Source: a virus. Taken from it: a stretch of 36,125 nt of DNA. The stretch covers positions 1 to 36,125 of IMG/VR virus record IMGVR_UViG_3300032053_000247; one strand, given 5' to 3'. Positions within the stretch are counted from its first letter, which is position 1. Each line of letters opens with the position of its first letter. The notes under the pieces are model-generated. The model was given only the letters and a program-made list of their open reading frames with translations. It was not told the DNA's origin and did not search any database. Shown in pieces: positions 22,590 through 29,225 of the stretch. Position numbers and translations under genes: made by a program.

Positions 22590-22911
22590 TGTCGTTGGTT
22601 TTTGGGTTTATTAATTGAACTGTGTCTTTGTGAATTTGTAATGCTTTGTCCCAAGATGTAGATCTTACGCAATAGTCATTGTAGTCACCACCAAGTATCA
22701 TTGTTTCAAACAATAGTGGTTCATCTGACATACCAGCATAGTTATGATCTAGTCCTAAAAATACCGTAGAGACAAGGACATCGTTATCAAACGTGTCCCT
22801 GCCTATAGTGTATCTTTCTCTTTTGCTATACAGCGGATCATGTGCTATATACTCTTCAAGAGTTACTTCATATGGATTGTTATTATCATCCAATAAATAA
22901 AAGTTTCCCAT
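22576..22911 (-). CDS. Conserved hypothetical (111 aa)
   Basis: A pattern I recognise from many phage and bacterial genomes: VSTVFLGLDHNYAG...PLLFETMILGG, then Y-C-V-R-S-T-S-W-D-K-A-L-Q-I-H, a small α/β fold often seen in accessory regions. No catalytic residues obvious. The ATG overlaps the stop of the vWA-like gene by one base, placing it in the same operon as the AAA+/vWA pair. Confidence 0.7.
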   Translation of the reverse strand: MGNFYLLDDNNNPYEVTLEEYIAHDPLYSKRERYTIGRDTFDNDVLVSTVFLGLDHNYAGMSDEPLLFETMILGGDYNDYCVRSTSWDKALQIHKDTVQLINPKTNDNGKI

Positions 22912-23768
22912 TATGATTTGGTTTTATAAAGTGATTTAAAAATATTGTTTACTGTAGTGATAGCACCTACACCATTAAGACCGATTATAGATGTGTATCC
23001 AAAGTTATCATTCTTTGCTATATCTGTATCAGTCATTGGTCTACCAAGACCAGAGTTTGTTTGATACTCAGAATATATCCAAGACAAAAATATGGATTCT
23101 CTATAAGATCCTAGTGTAAACACAGGTGCAAATGTGGTCCAGTTAAATCTTTGCTCAGCAGACTTTAATAACACTTCAGTTGCAGTGTATGTTGCATCTT
23201 TATCATGTGTACCTTGAGCAAATGCGGTGAACCACACTTCTGTAGCAATACCTGCTTGTTCTACAGCATAAATGGTAGGAATAGCAGTAGCTGCTATCTT
23301 TCTAAACTGTTCAGAGTCTACACATGAAGAACCGCATATGTTAATAGCAATCTTTACAGTGGGTTTCTTGGTATTTTTATAGGTACCAAAATATCTATCC
23401 TCACCACTTATTGCTTTAGGAACATTCAAACGGAAACCATGATCTTCATAGTTTATTCTCTTGCGATATGTACGTGCTTGCTTGATAAGATCTTTATATG
23501 ACTTATCAGCCATAGTTTTCTTAACTTCAGCAGCACACATATTTTTACCTTTAGTTGGATCAAACCTTGTATCATAATAACCTTTTCTGCTTTTTTCATC
23601 ACTGTATCTCCAGCTATCCGTTTTAGATTTAAGTATTTGATTATACTCACTTTTATTATTTGGATTCATGGTAGACGCAGGTGGATTTGTTGGATCAGTG
23701 TTTCTAAAGAAATCCCCAACCGATTCGTACACTACATGGTACGTTTTGTCTTTTATAAATGTTTTCAT
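22911..23768 (-). CDS. vWA-like protein with degenerate MIDAS
   Basis: 285 residues. Residues about 137-255 have the alternating β/α pattern of a von Willebrand A domain (VKIAINICGSSCVDSEQF, then IPTIYAVEQAGIATEVWFTA), but the first MIDAS motif DxSxS is replaced by NICGSS, so metal-dependent adhesion is doubtful. The N-terminal 130 residues are polar and basic. It lies directly downstream of an AAA+ ATPase of MoxR/CobS type, the usual partner of vWA proteins (compare CobS-CobT, RavA-ViaA). Function inferred from pairing. Confidence 0.65.
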   Translation of the reverse strand: MKTFIKDKTYHVVYESVGDFFRNTDPTNPPASTMNPNNKSEYNQILKSKTDSWRYSDEKSRKGYYDTRFDPTKGKNMCAAEVKKTMADKSYKDLIKQARTYRKRINYEDHGFRLNVPKAISGEDRYFGTYKNTKKPTVKIAINICGSSCVDSEQFRKIAATAIPTIYAVEQAGIATEVWFTAFAQGTHDKDATYTATEVLLKSAEQRFNWTTFAPVFTLGSYRESIFLSWIYSEYQTNSGLGRPMTDTDIAKNDNFGYTSIIGLNGVGAITTVNNIFKSLYKTKS

Positions 23769-23790
23769 TTTGCAAAATGATTAATGGTTA

Positions 23791-23822
23791 AAAAATAAGG
23801 AGAGAGATTTTAATGCCTCTCC
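23791..23822 (-). terminator. Rho-independent terminator between the AAA+ and vWA genes
   Basis: On the minus strand GGAGAG (23822-23817) pairs with CTCTCC (23804-23799), then TTATTTTTT. It separates the AAA+ ATPase from its vWA-like partner and would set their stoichiometry by partial read-through. Confidence 0.6.
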
Positions 23823-23837
23823 CCTTTTATTTACAAA

Positions 23838-24854
23838 TCAAACACCCACTTTTGAAACAAGCTTCTGACGAAGTTCTTCATCCCAGTGTCTAGTAGTCAT
23901 GTCAAGTATTTGTTGTTTAGTAAAATTATTAAACAACAACACACTTGCATCATAGATACTACGGGTCGAAAACTTCTCAGAGTCAACATGTCCATCCATA
24001 AACTTACGGATGTCAAGAAACCATGGATAGTTGTCACCAGCTATACTCTTTTCTATATTCATATCATAATCAATGAATATACGACAAAGTTTAAACCGGT
24101 CTAGAAATGCCATGTCTTGCATTTCTCTACCCTGATATTCTACTGAACCAGACCCCCAGGTATTACCTGCGAGGATACAATAGAAGTTATCATGTTTTTT
24201 AGCAATCGGGTTCTCCATACGATTAGGTACAGAGATTTGTCCCGTTCTGTCAAATGCTGCATTTAACACAACAGCAATAGACGGACTCATAGCATCATAC
24301 TCATCTATCAAGAATACACCACCATTTTCATAGAAGTCTAGAAATTGTGAAGTGATATAACCTGTTAGATTAGCAAACCCTACGAGTTCTGATTTACTCG
24401 CCTCCATATTACAGGAGAAAGAACCATAGCGCAACTGCATAGCTTCAGCAGCTTGTTTAGCAAGGGTTGATTTACCAGAACCGGTTGGTCCTACAATCAT
24501 AGCTTGCTTGAATAGCTGCATAAAAGAGATTAACGTAGGTAGTTCTTTGTGTGCGCTAGGGTCTTCGATGGTAACTGTAAAGTCACCGAGGACAATCTGT
24601 GTCCTTTTAGATTCAAGAAAAGATTCAATAATCTTATCTTTCTTTTTCTCAAAAGCAAGCTTAAAATCATTTAAGATTTCTTTCTTGATTTGCTTACTGA
24701 GTTCTTCACGTTCTGCACTGACAACTTCAGTGAGAATACCGTGAACTTTCTCGTGTCTTAACTTGTACATTACAAGCTTATCGACACGCTCTTGAATTGC
24801 TTGTTCAGGTATCATAACCTGAAATCCTGACATTGGGTTTGAAGTGTTACTCAT
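23838..24854 (-). CDS. AAA+ ATPase, MoxR/CobS type
   Basis: 338 residues. N-terminal 110 residues are helical and charged. The AAA+ core has Walker A VGPTGSGKST (121-130), Walker B GGVFLIDEYD (178-187), sensor-1 Asn in LAGNTWG, and an FLDRFKLCRIFIDYD arginine-finger region. The C-terminal helical lid follows (FSTRSIYDASVLLF). This is the architecture of CobS/MoxR-type unfolding or metal-insertase ATPases, which act with vWA partners on a third protein; the phage substrate is unknown. Confidence 0.85.
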   Translation of the reverse strand: MSNTSNPMSGFQVMIPEQAIQERVDKLVMYKLRHEKVHGILTEVVSAEREELSKQIKKEILNDFKLAFEKKKDKIIESFLESKRTQIVLGDFTVTIEDPSAHKELPTLISFMQLFKQAMIVGPTGSGKSTLAKQAAEAMQLRYGSFSCNMEASKSELVGFANLTGYITSQFLDFYENGGVFLIDEYDAMSPSIAVVLNAAFDRTGQISVPNRMENPIAKKHDNFYCILAGNTWGSGSVEYQGREMQDMAFLDRFKLCRIFIDYDMNIEKSIAGDNYPWFLDIRKFMDGHVDSEKFSTRSIYDASVLLFNNFTKQQILDMTTRHWDEELRQKLVSKVGV

Positions 24855-24892
24855 CTTCTTGGTTTTTGATTTATAATTAGTAATAAGTGACA

Positions 24893-24931
24893 GAATAAAA
24901 ATGACTGAGAGATAATTACATTACCTCTCAG
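24893..24931 (-). terminator. Rho-independent terminator upstream of the AAA+ gene
   Basis: On the minus strand CTGAGAG (24931-24925) pairs exactly with CTCTCAG (24911-24905), followed by TCATTTTTATTC. It ends whatever is transcribed from the 24932-25240 region, so the AAA+ gene may have its own promoter or depend on read-through. I see no gene in 24932-25087. Confidence 0.65.
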
Positions 24932-25087
24932 CCTTTGTTTGTTAATATAGACAGAGCTGTTTGATTACGGAGCCGCATTCAAATCCGTTCAAGGTAATAA
25001 ATATATTACTTTTACTAGTGATACTATAGTCGCTAACTGAATCGGAGATGTCTAGAAGGGTCACCATGACATGGCGAATTTCTCTTT

Positions 25088-25189
25088 GTGCTAAAAGGGG
25101 AATCGAACCCCTATAAATACACCAGTATATTAGCGTACACGCGTCATTATGCGTGAGTTACCTTTACATCCATAACCGGATGTGTAGCA
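25088..25189 (-). other. Possible degenerate tRNA-like element
   Basis: A perfect T-arm AGGGG-TTCGATT-CCCCT (25112-25096) is followed by acceptor-like TTTAGCA. About 102 nt upstream, TGCTACA (25189-25183) pairs with it at 6 of 7 positions. Between them lie a possible D-stem GTTA/TAAC with a 12-nt loop and an arm CACGC/GCGTG whose loop has 8 nt instead of 7, and a 25-nt variable region. The spacing is wrong for a normal tRNA, and the 5' half overlaps a lipoprotein gene. Probably a decayed tRNA or a mimic. Confidence 0.3.
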
Positions 25190-25237
25190 GGAACTAAATG
25201 CTATTGCAATGATTAGTAAGACAATTAACTTTTTCAA
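25130..25237 (-). CDS. Short lipoprotein with TTG start (35 aa)
   Basis: The frame LKKLIVLLIIAIAFSSC is a clear lipoprotein signal with lipobox FSSC, followed by an 18-residue mature peptide (YTSGYGCKGNSRIMTRVR) and TAA. The only upstream start in frame is TTG (25237); no ATG. The frame overlaps the tRNA-like element above. The signal peptide quality is the main evidence. Confidence 0.55.
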   Translation of the reverse strand: MKKLIVLLIIAIAFSSCYTSGYGCKGNSRIMTRVR

Positions 25238-25309
25238 GTTTACAATTTTAAAGGTTAAACAACATAAGTGTAAACCCCTTTGATGCTATCTCCAAGGTTT
25301 CACCACCTA

Positions 25310-25555
25310 TTAATTCGTTTGAGCATGTGCCATACATCCCTTTTTAGTACCAGATACAACATAGTTTGGTCTGTTCATTTGGTACCATTGACGGAATGTA
25401 ACCAGTTTACCATCTGTAAGCAGGTAGTAGGTAATACCCACTGCATCATTGATAAACTTACCTGACTGAGCGTTTCGGATCTGTTGGATACCGAATTCTA
25501 ACACTCTAGACAATCTGCTTGTCGGTGTGGTGTTAGATGAGAGTTCTTTTCTCAT
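25310..25555 (-). CDS. Hypothetical protein (81 aa)
   Basis: Start chosen at MRKELSSNTTPTS; a longer frame overlaps the upstream gene. It contains VLEFGIQQIRNAQSGKFIND and YYLLTDGKLVTFRQWYQ. Basic, cytoplasmic, no motif recognised. Confidence 0.55.
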   Translation of the reverse strand: MRKELSSNTTPTSRLSRVLEFGIQQIRNAQSGKFINDAVGITYYLLTDGKLVTFRQWYQMNRPNYVVSGTKKGCMAHAQTN

Positions 25556-25575
25556 TTTAATTGGTTTTTTTGGGG

Positions 25576-25860
25576 TTATTTTATTAATTCTCTTTTTTTG
25601 CAATTTTCTTGCTTATTATATCGAACTATTATTCCTTTGTCTATTTCCCAGTATTTAGGGCTTGGTAAATAGCCTAATTCATACAGCTTTTCAAAACTGT
25701 ATTGTTTTGAATATTCCCCGCCACCATACGTAATGGGTATTTCGATACTTTTGTAATCATCCATACCATAATTTAATCCAATAACGACTGAAAAATAGCT
25801 ATTCCCGTTAATCTTGTCAAACCACTCTTTCGCGTTAATGTCAATAGTTGAAATTTTCAT
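25576..25860 (-). CDS. Conserved hypothetical (94 aa)
   Basis: Start chosen at MKISTIDINAKEWFDK. I recognise the pattern D-x-N-A-K-E-W-F-D-K-I-N-G-N-S-Y-F-S...IPITYGGGEYSKQYSFE from small proteins widespread in Bacteroidota phages and mobile elements. Small α/β fold; function unknown. Confidence 0.65.
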   Translation of the reverse strand: MKISTIDINAKEWFDKINGNSYFSVVIGLNYGMDDYKSIEIPITYGGGEYSKQYSFEKLYELGYLPSPKYWEIDKGIIVRYNKQENCKKRELIK

Positions 25861-25964
25861 TTTTGTTTGTTTTTTAAGTGTGTGTGAATAAATAATTTCC
25901 CTCTGCACTCAGTTGTAATCTATAGAAGAGAAAAGTTCCTTCTTAATTTGTTTTGGGTTTAGGT

Positions 25965-26285
25965 TTAGAAATACTTTTTCGGGTGACGCTGTTTATCCTC
26001 TCCTATCTTATCTATATAGAGTAGAAGATAAATAGATCCTACTAAGTAACCAGCAATAGTCATAACAGACAGTAGGATCTTCTGATCTCTATCAAATGTC
26101 TCTAGAGCATATGTCATTAACACCACCACTATCGTAGTGAGACTATACATAAAGCACCCACTGAATAACAAGAACCATCTTTTCATCATATATGATTTGT
26201 AGCTATCTACTGCGTGACACCATAGGTGCTTTAGACACAGTTCTAACCGGGTTAACAATGTTTTTATGTGGTCCAGTCCACCCAT
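25965..26285 (-). CDS. Two-helix membrane protein
   Basis: 106 residues; hydrophobic helices at about 37-60 (WFLLFSGCFMYSLTTIVVVL) and 71-91 (LLSVMTIAGYLVGSIYLLLY) with a short cytoplasmic tail. The first 32 residues may be untranslated; MMKRWFLLF (ATG at 26189) is an alternative start. A strong inverted repeat lies 2 nt upstream of the listed ATG. Unrecognised. Confidence 0.55.
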   Translation of the reverse strand: MGGLDHIKTLLTRLELCLKHLWCHAVDSYKSYMMKRWFLLFSGCFMYSLTTIVVVLMTYALETFDRDQKILLSVMTIAGYLVGSIYLLLYIDKIGEDKQRHPKKYF

Positions 26286-26286
26286 T

Positions 26287-26329
26287 AGACACCTACAGAT
26301 GCACTATTTAAATGCAAATGCAGGTGTCT
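26287..26329. repeat. Inverted repeat before the 25965-26285 gene
   Basis: AGACACCT (26287-26294) and AGGTGTCT (26322-26329) are exact 8-bp inverted copies; the inner sequence can extend the helix imperfectly (GATGCA with TGCAAATG). No T-run follows. It sits at the 5' edge of a membrane-protein gene and may control its translation or mark a protein-binding site. Confidence 0.45.
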
Positions 26330-26372
26330 GTTAACGTGGATGGGGACATAAACGGGGTGTAACCCCCGTTTA

Positions 26373-26747
26373 TTACGCTTCGTCCACTTCAGCAGCTTCT
26401 TCTACGAAAGCTTCTACGCTAGCAAACGCTTTGTTAATGTCGACAGTCGCCCACTTGCGCGTTAGCGTTACACGGTCACCGTCAATAGTCAAGGTTACGT
26501 TCTCATCACCACTGTTAGCCCATGGAATGTTATCACCCACATTAAGTGCGTCTATATACTGAATAGCATACTCTGTCAACTCAGCATCGTTCAACTGTTG
26601 AGACACCATGCGCGACAACGAAGGGATCTGAAATCGTTTACCGTCAAGCTTGCTGATACCCTTAAACAAGCCACTTGTTACCATTGATGGTTTCTTGTCA
26701 CTGCAAAGGATACCACCATTTTCGAATTTTCGTATTACGTACAACAT
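26373..26747 (-). CDS. Hypothetical protein, first gene of the early block
   Basis: 124 residues, ending in an acidic tail (VEAFVEEAAEVDEA). Contains IPSLSRMVSQQLND and DGDRVTLTRKW. By eye it uses more G/C-rich codons than its neighbours. It is the leftmost-reading first gene after the divergent gap, so probably among the earliest expressed. A 10-bp hairpin (ATAAACGGGG/CCCCGTTTAT, 26348-26373) covers its stop codon, and a TAGCGG/CCGCTA hairpin lies 8 nt upstream of the ATG. No family recognised. Confidence 0.6.
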   Translation of the reverse strand: MLYVIRKFENGGILCSDKKPSMVTSGLFKGISKLDGKRFQIPSLSRMVSQQLNDAELTEYAIQYIDALNVGDNIPWANSGDENVTLTIDGDRVTLTRKWATVDINKAFASVEAFVEEAAEVDEA

Positions 26748-26754
26748 ATTATTA

Positions 26755-26870
26755 TAGCGGGGGTTTTATTCCGCTACAGACAGGAGGGGGAGTCGTTGCT
26801 TAGGAGTCTCACCTCTGCGGTGTACACAACACTTATAATTACCAGGGGGGTTATTATAGGACCCCCCTGG
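26755..26870. other. GC-rich hairpins in the divergent gap (early-gene side)
   Basis: Two perfect hairpins: TAGCGG (26755-26760) with CCGCTA (26771-26776), just upstream of the early gene ATG, and CCAGGGGGGT (26842-26851) with ACCCCCCTGG (26861-26870) around a 9-nt loop. The palindrome GTGTACAC (26820-26827) lies between. I see no protein gene in 26748-27382. These may be leader-RNA structures or origin elements. Confidence 0.5.
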
Positions 26871-26900
26871 GGGGATGGGGGGTTTCTATATATGGAAACT

Positions 26901-26932
26901 TTTGGAGGATATTTTTTTATTTTGTATATTTG
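26901..26932 (+). promoter_or_regulatory. Bacteroidota-type promoter driving the divergent-gap RNA
   Basis: TTTG (26901-26904), exactly 20 nt, then TATATTTG (26925-26932): a full match to TTTG-N19-21-TAnnTTTG on the plus strand. Transcription should start at about 26938. No protein gene begins within the next 440 nt. Confidence 0.75.
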
Positions 26933-26937
26933 GAGTG

Positions 26938-27279
26938 TAGCACCCCCTGTCACCAGGGATCACCCGCTGGGAGTTTAGTTCATAATATAAAATCTTGGTG
27001 GGTCAGACGTAGGGTTCTAGGAGTAGCACTAACAGATGTGAAACTGGGTGTCCCCTACAGGTGCGCAACTGGTAGTCTTATAACATTAAGGGCGAGCATA
27101 ACACATGGGATAACATAGTGTCCTGAGTTAACAGGGAGTTTAGTGTCGCGTAGGTGTAAAGCAGAAATGCTGACGTACAGCTTAATGTAAAATGGACCAA
27201 CTAACTAGGGATAGCTAATGTAATTGCTATTATCACCACCAGCTTACGTATTCCCCGTTTGCAAGGGGATTTTTATTTT
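26938..27279 (+). ncRNA. Candidate structured noncoding RNA (about 340 nt)
   Basis: Bounded by the perfect promoter above and the terminator at 27252-27279, with no plausible protein gene. Visible helices include CCCTG-TCAC-CAGGG (26945-26958), a long-range GTAGGG (27009-27014) with CCCTAC (27053-27058), CCTG/CAGG (27122-27125 with 27132-27135), AGCA-GAAA-TGCT with a GNRA tetraloop (27160-27171), and ATAGC/GCTAT (27211-27215 with 27226-27230). The region is visibly richer in G+C than the flanking genes. It does not show RNase P, SRP, group I or group II core motifs. Large phage RNAs such as ROOL or GOLLD are the nearest idea, but these are longer. Class unknown. Confidence 0.65.
27252..27279 (+). 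terminator. Rho-independent terminator of the candidate RNA
   Basis: TCCCC (27252-27256) pairs with GGGGA (27265-27269) around an 8-nt loop; the plus strand continues TTTTTATTTTC. It lies about 100 nt before the first late gene, so it ends the RNA transcript and not a protein operon. Confidence 0.75.
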
Positions 27280-27382
27280 CTACACTTCTTGTGGATATCT
27301 TTTTTACATTAACTGATAACTTAAAAGTAAATTTGTATAGTTTAAACATTTTAAGTATATTATTAATGTAATCCCCTTTATT

Positions 27383-27622
27383 ATGTCCAAGAGAGAAATA
27401 ATTCAAAACGAAGAATCGCTTAGTCACTACATCCGTATTACAAAGGATGATGGTAAGGTTATAAACATTCCTGTAATAGATGCTAGGGATGGGATGGTGG
27501 AGCGTGCGTTGGCTGAACAGATGATCAAAGAGACCAACCGGTCTAAGTTCATGACTTACACTAATTATAACATGTCACATAGAAAACCCTTAAACTCTAT
27601 TAGTAATGATACACACCTGTAA
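27383..27622 (+). CDS. Hypothetical protein, first gene of the packaging block
   Basis: 79 residues, mixed charge (SKREIIQNEESLSHYIRI, then TKDDGKVINIPVIDARDGMV). A TAAATTTG box (27328-27335) lies 47 nt upstream, an exact TAnnTTTG, but the TTTG partner is poor. It overlaps the next gene by 17 nt. Unrecognised. Confidence 0.6.
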   Translation: MSKREIIQNEESLSHYIRITKDDGKVINIPVIDARDGMVERALAEQMIKETNRSKFMTYTNYNMSHRKPLNSISNDTHL

Positions 27623-27902
27623 TGTACACTGTCATTCCCTCTCCACTACAGAAGTGGACCTCCTTGGATTAGACGACCAGGGTAAATGGTTACCGTTCTC
27701 CTTCCTATTAGATACTGTCATTGCTATGAAGCAAACGACAGACGAAGAGGATGAGGCTACATTTAATTGCACCACCGTATTTATGGAGAATGCTGAAACC
27801 TTTGTAATCGACACTCCTTTCTATACATTCCAAAAAATATGGACATCCTATATGGAAGAGGATGATGACGATGATAATGATAGATCCGATTTAGTAATTT
27901 AA
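27606..27902 (+). CDS. Hypothetical protein with acidic tail (98 aa)
   Basis: Contains LDDQGKWLPFSFLLDTVIAM and FYTFQKIWTSYMEEDDDDDN, ending very acidic. No motif or membrane segment. Second gene of the packaging block; unrecognised. Confidence 0.6.
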   Translation: MIHTCNVHCHSLSTTEVDLLGLDDQGKWLPFSFLLDTVIAMKQTTDEEDEATFNCTTVFMENAETFVIDTPFYTFQKIWTSYMEEDDDDDNDRSDLVI

Positions 27903-27924
27903 AAAAATTTAAAAACCAACCATT

Positions 27925-28173
27925 ATGTCAGAAGAAACAAAACAACCCAGCAAAGATGAATTTATTGCTCACATGGTAGAGCAAATTGAAGTGACAGAAT
28001 ATAGAGTGAAACTTCAAGATCTTAATACACTACTAGCTAAAGGTAGAGCTGAAGAGCTGCAAGCTTTGATGTTTATTGCTCAAGCTACGACAGAACCTAG
28101 GAATCCCCCAGCTCCTTCAGATGAAGAAGACTTAGAAGAAGCTCCTTCTAAAAGAAAACTAAAAAAAGACTAA
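27925..28173 (+). CDS. Small coiled-coil protein of the packaging block
   Basis: 82 residues: helical with heptads (FIAHMVEQIEVTEYRVKLQD), then a Pro/Glu linker and a Lys-rich end (SKRKLKKD). It is preceded by an A-rich leader. A similar small helical gene is commonly found ahead of the IHF-like gene in crAss-like phages (from memory). Possibly a packaging or scaffolding helper. Confidence 0.6.
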   Translation: MSEETKQPSKDEFIAHMVEQIEVTEYRVKLQDLNTLLAKGRAEELQALMFIAQATTEPRNPPAPSDEEDLEEAPSKRKLKKD

Positions 28174-28179
28174 TCTCCC

Positions 28180-28545
28180 ATGGCTATAGTAAACCAAGTG
28201 GAGAAACGTGTAAAATTACCAATAGAGCAGGTGGTTCAATACCAATTGCTTACACATTGTTTTCTCTCCAATATAACCCTTAGCGCAGCAGACATAACAT
28301 GTCTCACTATGCTAGCTATTGATCAAGAACAAGAGCTTAATAGTTTTTGTAATAAGGTGTATGAAGCAAAGGTTTTTAAAAGTCCACAATCTGTACGTAA
28401 TTCTATTATTAAATCTGAAAAGAATGGGCTAATCCTAAAGGAAGGAAAGAATAAAAAGAAGATATGGATTAATCCAATTCTTAAAATCCAAACTTTAGGT
28501 AATGTCCTTCTTGACTATAAAATTTTAGGAATTGCATCCGAGTAA
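28180..28545 (+). CDS. Putative winged-helix DNA-binding protein
   Basis: 121 residues. Helices followed by VRNSIIKSEKNGLILKEGKNKKKIWIN, a recognition-helix-then-wing pattern. No membrane segment. It directly precedes the IHF-like gene with 14 nt of overlap. May regulate late genes or assist packaging; inference from fold pattern and context. Confidence 0.6.
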   Translation: MAIVNQVEKRVKLPIEQVVQYQLLTHCFLSNITLSAADITCLTMLAIDQEQELNSFCNKVYEAKVFKSPQSVRNSIIKSEKNGLILKEGKNKKKIWINPILKIQTLGNVLLDYKILGIASE

Positions 28546-28933
28546 AGTTAGAGACTTGCTTCCTTCCTTTGCAATGGAAATGGAATGTTCTGTAGAAGAA
28601 GTGTCTGCAGTGACATCTTATTATTACAAGACATTACGTTCTAGACTTTCTGCATTAGAAGAACCAACAATCCATGTACACAATCTAGGTAATTTCTATA
28701 TAAAAGAAAATGCTCTAGATAAGAATATGGAAATCTCTTTAAATTATTTATCTAAACTTTCCACTACAGATATTGGAGAATATGGAATGAGAAGAGATAT
28801 TAAAAATAATTATGAGAAGATGTCTTTAATAAAAAACAAGCTAGACCTAGAAAGAATCAGAAGAAGGTCTGTAATAAATAAAAGATATAACAATGAGCCT
28901 GAAAAAGAATATAATAGCAATATGGAAAAGTAA
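28532..28933 (+). CDS. HU/IHF-family-like DNA-bending protein
   Basis: 133 residues. The helical N-terminal half (LLPSFAMEMECSVEEVSAV, then YYYKTLRSRLSAL) and a β-strand region with a HNLGNFYI segment (about 49-56) match HU/IHF family proteins, including the IHF-like protein of crAss-like phages that sits in the head/packaging block. The tail is extended and basic. It would bend or compact DNA during packaging or replication. Overlaps the next gene by 41 nt. Confidence 0.65.
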   Translation: MHPSKVRDLLPSFAMEMECSVEEVSAVTSYYYKTLRSRLSALEEPTIHVHNLGNFYIKENALDKNMEISLNYLSKLSTTDIGEYGMRRDIKNNYEKMSLIKNKLDLERIRRRSVINKRYNNEPEKEYNSNMEK

Positions 28934-29225
28934 AGGACAAATTATAGAAGGTATCACAAATAGTATTTTTAAAAAAGAGGATGTTGAGGAAATAGCTAAA
29001 CACCGAATGAGCATATGTAGAATATGCAAACTATACACCACTAGTAATGATGGTTGTATGGTGGAAGGAACAACTCCTTGTTGTAATCAAACAATGGGAG
29101 GATGTGGATGTAGTCTTACATTTAAAACAAGATCTCTATCATCTGATTGTCCTATGGGATTATGGAAGAAAGTGATGGAAGAGCATGAGGAAGATTTATT
29201 AAAACAAAAACTAGGAATACAATAA
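28893..29225 (+). CDS. Cys-rich zinc-binding-like protein
   Basis: 110 residues. CRICKLY (CxxC), GCMVEGTTPCCNQTMGGCGC and SSDCPMGLW give at least eight Cys arranged as knuckles. A helical N-terminus (KDVEEIAKHRMSI-like) and C-terminus frame it. I recognise such a Cys-rich protein beside the nuclease and terminase genes of crAss-like phages. Possibly a nucleic-acid-binding packaging factor; stop overlaps the next start (TAATG). Confidence 0.7.
   Translation: MSLKKNIIAIWKSKGQIIEGITNSIFKKEDVEEIAKHRMSICRICKLYTTSNDGCMVEGTTPCCNQTMGGCGCSLTFKTRSLSSDCPMGLWKKVMEEHEEDLLKQKLGIQ

Noticed and set aside
24940-25010. A T-arm-like TTCAAATCCG and hairpin suggesting another tRNA.
   Set aside because: The flanking bases do not form a T-stem and no acceptor or anticodon arm could be placed on either strand.
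26930-27118. A 62-codon open frame inside the divergent gap.
   Set aside because: It starts at the promoter edge, its residues look random (many Cys, Arg, Gly), there is no A-rich leader, and the region fits a structured RNA better.
26938-27279. RNase P RNA or group I intron as identity of the divergent-gap RNA.
   Set aside because: The GAGGAAAGTCC core of RNase P and the P/Q/R/S elements of group I introns were looked for and not found.
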